Below the pieces are notes generated by a model that worked only from the letters and a program-made list of their open reading frames with translations, did not search any database and was not told the origin of the DNA. The position numbers and the translations under genes were made by a program. Source: DATBGZ01 sp036557785 (GTDB lineage Bacteria; Actinomycetota; Actinomycetes; Mycobacteriales; Micromonosporaceae). Taken from it: a DNA stretch of 17,613 nucleotides. This document shows, piece by piece, positions 13,939 to 17,613 of the stretch. The stretch covers positions 1 to 17,613 of the forward strand of contig DATBGZ010000064.1 of NCBI GenBank assembly GCA_036557785.1, written 5' to 3'. How positions within the stretch are numbered: the first letter of the stretch is position 1; every line of letters begins with the position of its first letter.

Positions 13939-14567
13939 ACCGGCACGATGCGCCCCGGGGCCGGCGGCGACATCAGTAGCAGTACGGACAGCCGGTACGC
14001 AATCTCGCGCGTTCCGCAGCTTCCCACATCAGCCACGCCACGGCGTCGCGCCCCGGGGCATTCGTCGCCGTCATCCCGGCGCTCCCGGCTGGTCTGCGAG
14101 GGCGTCTCGGCACTTACGCGGTGCGGGCGGTCAACCCCGGCTGCGGGCGTCGGCGATGTGGCCGAGCTGTTCCAGAAGTGCGAACCGGTCGGGTACGCCC
14201 AGTGCTCGACCGCTTGACCGGCGGCGAACCGGATGATGTCGATGACGGTGACGGCGAACGGGCGGCCTGTCGGAGCCCGCCCGAGTTGGCCGCCGGTGTC
14301 GATGCCGGTGCCCGTCAGGCGCGCCCACACCGTGCCGTCGTGGACGACCGCCGCCTCGATCGTCAGACGAAAGTCGGTGGCGCCGCGGTGCAGCTCGCGG
14401 ACCAGCGCCTTGACGCCGTCGGCTCCGGTCATCCTCGGGGGGCGTCCGGGTGGCACGAACTGGTGCTCAAGAAATTCGGGCGAGACGATTCTGTCGATCA
14501 CCGTCTCGTCGGCGGCGGTGAAGCCCCGGTCGATGAGCTGGCGGAAGAGAGCGAGCGGATCGGTCAC
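13929..14567 (-). CDS. SnoaL-like polyketide cyclase family protein, frameshifted near its C terminus
   Basis: Residues 1-123 form a SnoaL-like (NTF2-fold) domain: an early helix DPLALFRQLIDRG, EFLEHQFVPPGRPP, then DFRLTIEAAVVHDGTVWARLTGTG and VIDIIRFAAGQAVEHW. The family normally ends EHWGVPDR..LL.QLG. Here the reading frame leaves that sequence at the GGG at 14200-14198 and runs on for 90 residues of out-of-frame, Arg-rich sequence to 13929, overlapping the next genes. The expected ending GVPDRFALLEQLGHIADA is intact in the neighbouring frame and stops at 14131. One missing base in the G run explains this; the repaired protein would be 145 aa (14131-14567). It is either a recent inactivation, an assembly error or, less likely, programmed slippage. 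SnoaL-fold proteins act as cyclases, hydrolases or isomerases; the substrate is unknown. The GTG start overlaps the monooxygenase stop (GTGA). Confidence 0.75.
   Translation of the reverse strand: MTDPLALFRQLIDRGFTAADETVIDRIVSPEFLEHQFVPPGRPPRMTGADGVKALVRELHRGATDFRLTIEAAVVHDGTVWARLTGTGIDTGGQLGRAPTGRPFAVTVIDIIRFAAGQAVEHWAYPTGSHFWNSSATSPTPAAGVDRPHRVSAETPSQTSRERRDDGDECPGARRRGVADVGSCGTREIAYRLSVLLLMSPPAPGRIVPVWT
13973..14074 (-). CDS. 33-aa small peptide ending GCPYCY; candidate precursor peptide or redox microprotein
   Basis: This short ORF has an ATG at 14074 with GGGAG seven bases upstream, and ends in TGA at 13975-13973. It sits in the gap between the ancestral SnoaL stop (14131) and the GCS2-type ligase start (13938), on the operon strand. 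About 79% of its codons end in G or C, as expected for coding sequence here. The peptide opens MTATNAPGRD, continues as an amphipathic helix (AVAWLMWEAAERARL) and closes RTGCPYCY, with its only two Cys in a CPYC motif one residue from the end. CPYC is the active-site sequence of glutaredoxins, but no thioredoxin fold could form from 33 residues. A leader-plus-short-core layout beside two ATP-dependent ligases, a flavin monooxygenase and an exporter resembles a RiPP or scaffold-peptide system. No known family is recognised; function is open. Confidence 0.5.
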   Translation of the reverse strand: MTATNAPGRDAVAWLMWEAAERARLRTGCPYCY

Positions 14568-15688
14568 GAGTGCTCCGTTGAGGTCGTCACGGGTTCGGCT
14601 GCTGCGATAGCACGGTTCGCGATCACTTGCGCGACACGCCGGGCGTCGCGCCCAACGCCGTGGACCATCGCAGACGACAGGGCGTGCAGGAAGTGCAGGC
14701 CGACGAAGTACAGGCCGGGTCTGCTCGCCACGACGCCGCTGCGGTGGCGGGGTTCGTCACCGTCACGCACGGACGGGATGTGGATCCAGGAGAAGCCGGC
14801 CCGAAAGCCGGTGCACCAGATGACATTGGCAACGGTCACCGTCTTGCCGTCGTCGAGCAGCGGCAGGCCCTCGGCCGTGCCCACGACGCGCGGCACGCGT
14901 TGCACGCCGGCTTTGGCCAGGTCCTCGGGTTTGACCCTGATGAGCGGTCCACCACGCGAGACGAGTCTGGGGCGCGCTCGCCGGCCAATCGGCGTATCGA
15001 CGGTCAGCACGCGGTGGAAGAGACCGCGCAGCAGCATCCGGCTGAGTATCAGTTGGGCGGCCGGGCCGTCGATTCGGAAGGGAACGTGGCCGGTGTCGCG
15101 GCCGGACAGCAGGACCTGGTGGGTGCGGACGAGCTCGAGCCCGATTTCGGCGCCCGAGTTGCCGGCGCCGGCGACGAGGACGGCACCCGGTCCAAGCTGT
15201 GCGGGGCTTCGATATCTCGATGAGTGCAGCTGGGCAATGGTGGGGTCGAGTGATGCGGCGAACTCCGGCACCAGCGGTTGCTGGAAGTTGGACATGGCGA
15301 TCACGACGTTATCCGCGGTGAGCCGCCGCTGCCCCGCGGCGATGACAAAACGCGTACCGTCGTGAGACAGGCTGTCGACGTGCAGGCCGGTGCGTACGGG
15401 CAGGCGGAACTGCTGGGCATAGGCCTGCAGGTAGTCCGCCATCTCGTCCTTGGTTGGGAAACGGCCCGCGGGTGCGGGAAAGGGCATCCCGTCCAGGCCA
15501 TCGAACTGGGCTGGCGTGAAAAGGCGCAGCGAGTCCCACCGCTGGCGCCAGGAGTCGCCGACCCGCCCGTGCGCGTCGATGATGAGGAACTCACAGTTTC
15601 GGCGGGTCAGGTGGTATCCAACCGACAGGCCGGCCTGCCCGGCGCCGACGACGATGGTCTCGACATGCTCCGCCTCGGCGCGACTCAT
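14564..15688 (-). CDS. Flavin-dependent monooxygenase-like NAD(P)/FAD oxidoreductase
   Basis: The 374-aa protein (counted from the ATG at 15688) has two Rossmann nucleotide-binding motifs: VVGAGQAGLSVGYHL (FAD, GxGxxG at 15-20) and VLVAGAGNSGAEIGLEL (NADPH, 174-179). GDSWRQRWDSLRLFTP (45-60) and QLHSSRYRSP (153-162), the latter in the place of the FMO linker motif, and VIWCTGFRAGF near 289-299 place it in the CzcO / group B flavin monooxygenase class, which oxidises N, S or C centres. It is the first gene of the operon. The ATG at 15688 is preferred because GGGAG precedes it by seven bases and it adjoins the FAD motif; an ATG at 15724 would add 12 residues with a poorer site. With thiol-ligase neighbours, S- or N-oxidation of a sulfur-containing small molecule or peptide is plausible but unproven. 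Confidence 0.9.
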   Translation of the reverse strand: MSRAEAEHVETIVVGAGQAGLSVGYHLTRRNCEFLIIDAHGRVGDSWRQRWDSLRLFTPAQFDGLDGMPFPAPAGRFPTKDEMADYLQAYAQQFRLPVRTGLHVDSLSHDGTRFVIAAGQRRLTADNVVIAMSNFQQPLVPEFAASLDPTIAQLHSSRYRSPAQLGPGAVLVAGAGNSGAEIGLELVRTHQVLLSGRDTGHVPFRIDGPAAQLILSRMLLRGLFHRVLTVDTPIGRRARPRLVSRGGPLIRVKPEDLAKAGVQRVPRVVGTAEGLPLLDDGKTVTVANVIWCTGFRAGFSWIHIPSVRDGDEPRHRSGVVASRPGLYFVGLHFLHALSSAMVHGVGRDARRVAQVIANRAIAAAEPVTTSTEHS

Positions 15689-15796
15689 CGCATCACTCCC
15701 TGTTTGCGCCTGCCGCCCGGTCATGGGCCTGTCCGCACGGTAGGTCTGCCCTGGGCCGGCCCGCTTCGGGCGAAACCCGCACGGCAGGAGCCAGTT

Positions 15797-15815
15797 CGGG
15801 ATGAGGGAAATCCCG
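15797..15815. promoter_or_regulatory. 19-bp inverted repeat upstream of the monooxygenase-ligase operon
   Basis: CGGGATGAGGGAAATCCCG has perfect 6-bp arms (15797-15802 and 15810-15815) around 7 bases, with a nested GGGA-AA-TCCC. It lies in the 137-bp gap between the stop of the TPR/LuxR regulator (15826) and the operon start (15688), about 110 bp before that ATG. An activator site for the adjacent LuxR-type protein is the likely meaning; a weak terminator for the regulator is the alternative. The rest of the gap holds a GCCCG-CTT-CGGGC hairpin (15759-15771) and a GGGCCGGCCC palindrome (15753-15762), and no convincing promoter. Confidence 0.42.
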
Positions 15816-15825
15816 CAGGTGGCTG

Positions 15826-17508
15826 TTACACCAGATCGTGCTGATACGCGTACGCGGTGGCGGCCGCCCTCGACGCGACGCCGAGCTTGGTGTAGACGTT
15901 GCTCAGATGCCGTTCGACCGTCTTGGCCGAGAGCCCGAGCACGGCCGCGATCGCCTGGTTGGTCCCGCCCGCCGCGACGAGTCGTAGCACCTCCAACTCG
16001 CGGACCGTCAGGCCGCTCGCCGGCCGCGGGCCCACCAGCTTCTCGGCCCGCCGCCGGTCCGGCTGGGCACCGAGCGAGAGGAACGTGCGGACGGCGGCGC
16101 TCAGCTCGAGCGCCGCGTTGTCCTCATCCCGCAGCTGCCGGCAGGCCAGGGCGATCAGCACTCGGCTGCGCGCCACCTCGTACGGTACGTCGAGGTCGAG
16201 CCAGAGCGCCGTCGACGTACGCAACTGCACCAGCGCAGGCGCGGGCTCGCCTCGCGCGAGCAGCACCGAGGCATGCGCATGCGTCGCCATCGCCTGCAGC
16301 GCGGGCGTGCCTACCTGGCTGGCGATCTCGAGCAGCTCCTGGCTGGCCCGCTGTGCCGGCACCAGTTCGTCGGCGGCGAGTGCGAGCTCGACCTCGGCAG
16401 GAAGGAGCCTGGCCCGTTGAATCCGGTCGGTGACCTCGCCCAGCGCCCGTCGTATCGCCGCCCGCCCAGCCGCCGGGTGGCCCTGGGCAATGCGCAGCAG
16501 CGCCAGTCCCGGGCAGGGGTCATGCCCCCACTGGCTGGCCTGCCGATAGGCCATCTCCGCTGCGCTGAGGTCGCCGGAGAGGCGGTGGACCTCGGCCTGC
16601 AGGTACCTGGCCGCGCCGGTTACGGCGGCGTCGATGGCTCCGGCGAGGCGCACACAGGCCCGCTCAGCCTCCTCGATGGCTTCAGACCACAGACCGCGCA
16701 ACCGCAACAACTCCGCCCGGTGCACCAGGCACTGACCCGAGAAGACCACCAGGTCGGGTTGCTTCTCGCACCACGCATTCAGCGCGTCGGTCCACTGCCG
16801 TGCCCGCGCCAGGTCGGCCAGCTCCGTGCACATCGCGATCACCGAGCAGTACACCGTGCCCGCCGCCACCGGCGAGATCTCGTCGCAGACCACGGCGACC
16901 ATCGCCTCGTCGAAGCAGACCATCGCCTCCCGGGGGCGGCCCAGGCGCACCAGCGCCCCGCCGACCTGGGTCAGCGCCAGGCCCAGCACGTCGGCGTCGC
17001 CGCTCGACCGGCCGATCCGCGCGGCGTGTTGCGCCAAGGCGAGGGCCTGCGCGAACTCGCCCGCCATCATCTGGTGGAAGGCTCTGCCACCCAGAACCAG
17101 ACCCTGCTCGGCACAGTCCACAGGCTCGGCATCCAACAGCCGCTCGGCGCGGGCGAGCCAACCACTGGCCTGGGCCGCATCACGCAGATTACCCAGCACA
17201 TAGGACATCCAAAAGGACGCGCGCGCCGCTCGCCTCAGATCGCGCGCCCGAACGTGCGCCTCGCACGCACGCCGCAGCGCCGACAGGCACTCCGGCACCC
17301 GCCCGATCATGTAAGCAGCCGTCGCCATGAGCTCAAGGTCGCCACCGACGAGTGGCTCGACGCCCTCGGCCACCGACAGGGCCTCGAACGCTTGAGGCCA
17401 GGCGAATCCTCCCGCGGCGACCCGCCCCCGGACCAGATCGGACCCCGGTTGTGTCCGTGAGCCGCCCTCCGGCACCGACCCTCTCCCGTTTCGATCCACC
17501 GCTCCCAT
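15826..17508 (-). CDS. LuxR-family regulator with TPR-like N-terminal region and C-terminal HTH
   Basis: This 560-aa protein (from ATG 17508) has no ATPase domain. Residues about 25-490 are helical repeats rich in Ala, Leu and Arg of the TPR/MalT type (for example RRAARASFWMSYVLGNLRDA and ALTQVGGALVRLGRPREAM). Residues 500-560 are a LuxR helix-turn-helix: LTVRELEVLRLVAAGGTNQAIAAVLGLSAKTVERHLSNVYTKLGV. Such proteins are ligand- or partner-sensing activators. It lies directly upstream of, and on the same strand as, the monooxygenase-ligase operon, with a 19-bp dyad between, so control of that operon is likely. The start is uncertain: the frame is open to 17610, the ATG at 17508 follows GGGGGA at a long spacing, and a GTG 11 codons downstream has GGGAG at seven bases. 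TPR repeat boundaries are approximate. Confidence 0.87.
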   Translation of the reverse strand: MGAVDRNGRGSVPEGGSRTQPGSDLVRGRVAAGGFAWPQAFEALSVAEGVEPLVGGDLELMATAAYMIGRVPECLSALRRACEAHVRARDLRRAARASFWMSYVLGNLRDAAQASGWLARAERLLDAEPVDCAEQGLVLGGRAFHQMMAGEFAQALALAQHAARIGRSSGDADVLGLALTQVGGALVRLGRPREAMVCFDEAMVAVVCDEISPVAAGTVYCSVIAMCTELADLARARQWTDALNAWCEKQPDLVVFSGQCLVHRAELLRLRGLWSEAIEEAERACVRLAGAIDAAVTGAARYLQAEVHRLSGDLSAAEMAYRQASQWGHDPCPGLALLRIAQGHPAAGRAAIRRALGEVTDRIQRARLLPAEVELALAADELVPAQRASQELLEIASQVGTPALQAMATHAHASVLLARGEPAPALVQLRTSTALWLDLDVPYEVARSRVLIALACRQLRDEDNAALELSAAVRTFLSLGAQPDRRRAEKLVGPRPASGLTVRELEVLRLVAAGGTNQAIAAVLGLSAKTVERHLSNVYTKLGVASRAAATAYAYQHDLV

Positions 17509-17572
17509 CGCACGATACGTCCCCCGCCTCCTACGGTCACGTGCCGGTCGGGTGAAAGCCGGCATGAGATTG

Positions 17573-17609
17573 TGTTCCCGGACAGCCAACCATTTCGACG
17601 GCGGGAACA
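17573..17609. repeat. 8-bp inverted repeat with 21-bp spacer at window edge
   Basis: TGTTCCCG (17573-17580) and CGGGAACA (17602-17609) are perfect reverse complements. They lie about 65-100 bp upstream of the proposed start of the TPR/LuxR gene, in a 105-bp stretch with no other recognised gene. Centre spacing of about 29 bp could suit two bound dimer subunits on nearly the same helix face. The window ends here, so context is incomplete. Confidence 0.3.
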
Positions 17610-17613
17610 TGTA

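Noticed and set aside
13973..14074. 33-aa ORF as the remnant of a degraded glutaredoxin gene
   Set aside because: Glutaredoxins have a beta-strand before CPYC and about 65 residues after it; here a helix precedes CPYC and no glutaredoxin-like sequence follows in any frame.
14121..15365. 414-codon plus-strand frame over the monooxygenase and SnoaL genes
   Set aside because: Antisense to a clear flavin monooxygenase; no domain visible.
1..17613. Mobile element, CRISPR array, tRNA or rRNA
   Set aside because: No transposase or integrase, regular repeat-spacer pattern, or structural RNA gene was seen on reading either strand.

Overview
The window is very GC-rich, has dense 4-bp ATGA/GTGA gene overlaps and many GTG starts, and carries PadR, LuxR-LAL and ArsR-SRPBCC cassettes. 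This points to a high-GC actinomycete chromosome, probably a filamentous one; genus cannot be read from the sequence. No tRNA, rRNA, CRISPR array, transposase or other mobile element was seen.

Layout. (1) 1-179: the 3' end of an electron-transfer flavoprotein alpha gene (etfA). (2) 235-4612: a drug-efflux-type ABC module made of a MacB/LolD-class ATPase (-), a divergent PadR repressor (+) and a 933-aa FtsX-like permease (+). The same 15-bp dyad, ACATTG-N3-CAATGC, lies in the ATPase/PadR divergent promoter and, inverted, just upstream of the permease, so PadR probably controls all three. (3) 4622-6130 (-): a four-gene operon SRPBCC - ArsR - SRPBCC(AHSA1) - small dimeric-barrel-like protein, each junction a 4-bp overlap, with a probable ArsR operator in its promoter. 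(4) 6265-10315 (+): a 932-aa LAL-type LuxR ATPase regulator followed by a metal-dependent amidohydrolase. (5) 10329-15688 (-): a tight operon read in the order flavin monooxygenase - SnoaL-like protein (frameshifted) - a 33-codon ORF - GCS2 glutamate-cysteine-ligase-like enzyme - GshB-like ATP-grasp - MAPEG membrane protein - MFS exporter. (6) 15826-17508 (-): a TPR/LuxR-HTH regulator directly upstream of that operon, with a 19-bp dyad in between.

The most interesting region is (5). It pairs the two ligases of glutathione synthesis with a MAPEG protein, an oxygenase and an exporter, in a lineage that normally uses mycothiol. It also contains a 33-residue peptide with a good ribosome binding site that ends in GCPYCY; CPYC is the glutaredoxin active-site sequence. 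The peptide lies in the 192-bp gap left between the ancestral SnoaL stop and the ligase start. It could be a precursor or scaffold peptide modified by the neighbouring ligases and monooxygenase, or a redox or metal-binding microprotein. This is inference from context; expression and conservation are untested.

Genes 2-4 (ABC/PadR) and the ArsR cassette look like ordinary accessory regulation and efflux. The two LuxR-family proteins are the likely regulators of the amidohydrolase and of the thiol/peptide operon respectively, judged only by adjacency.
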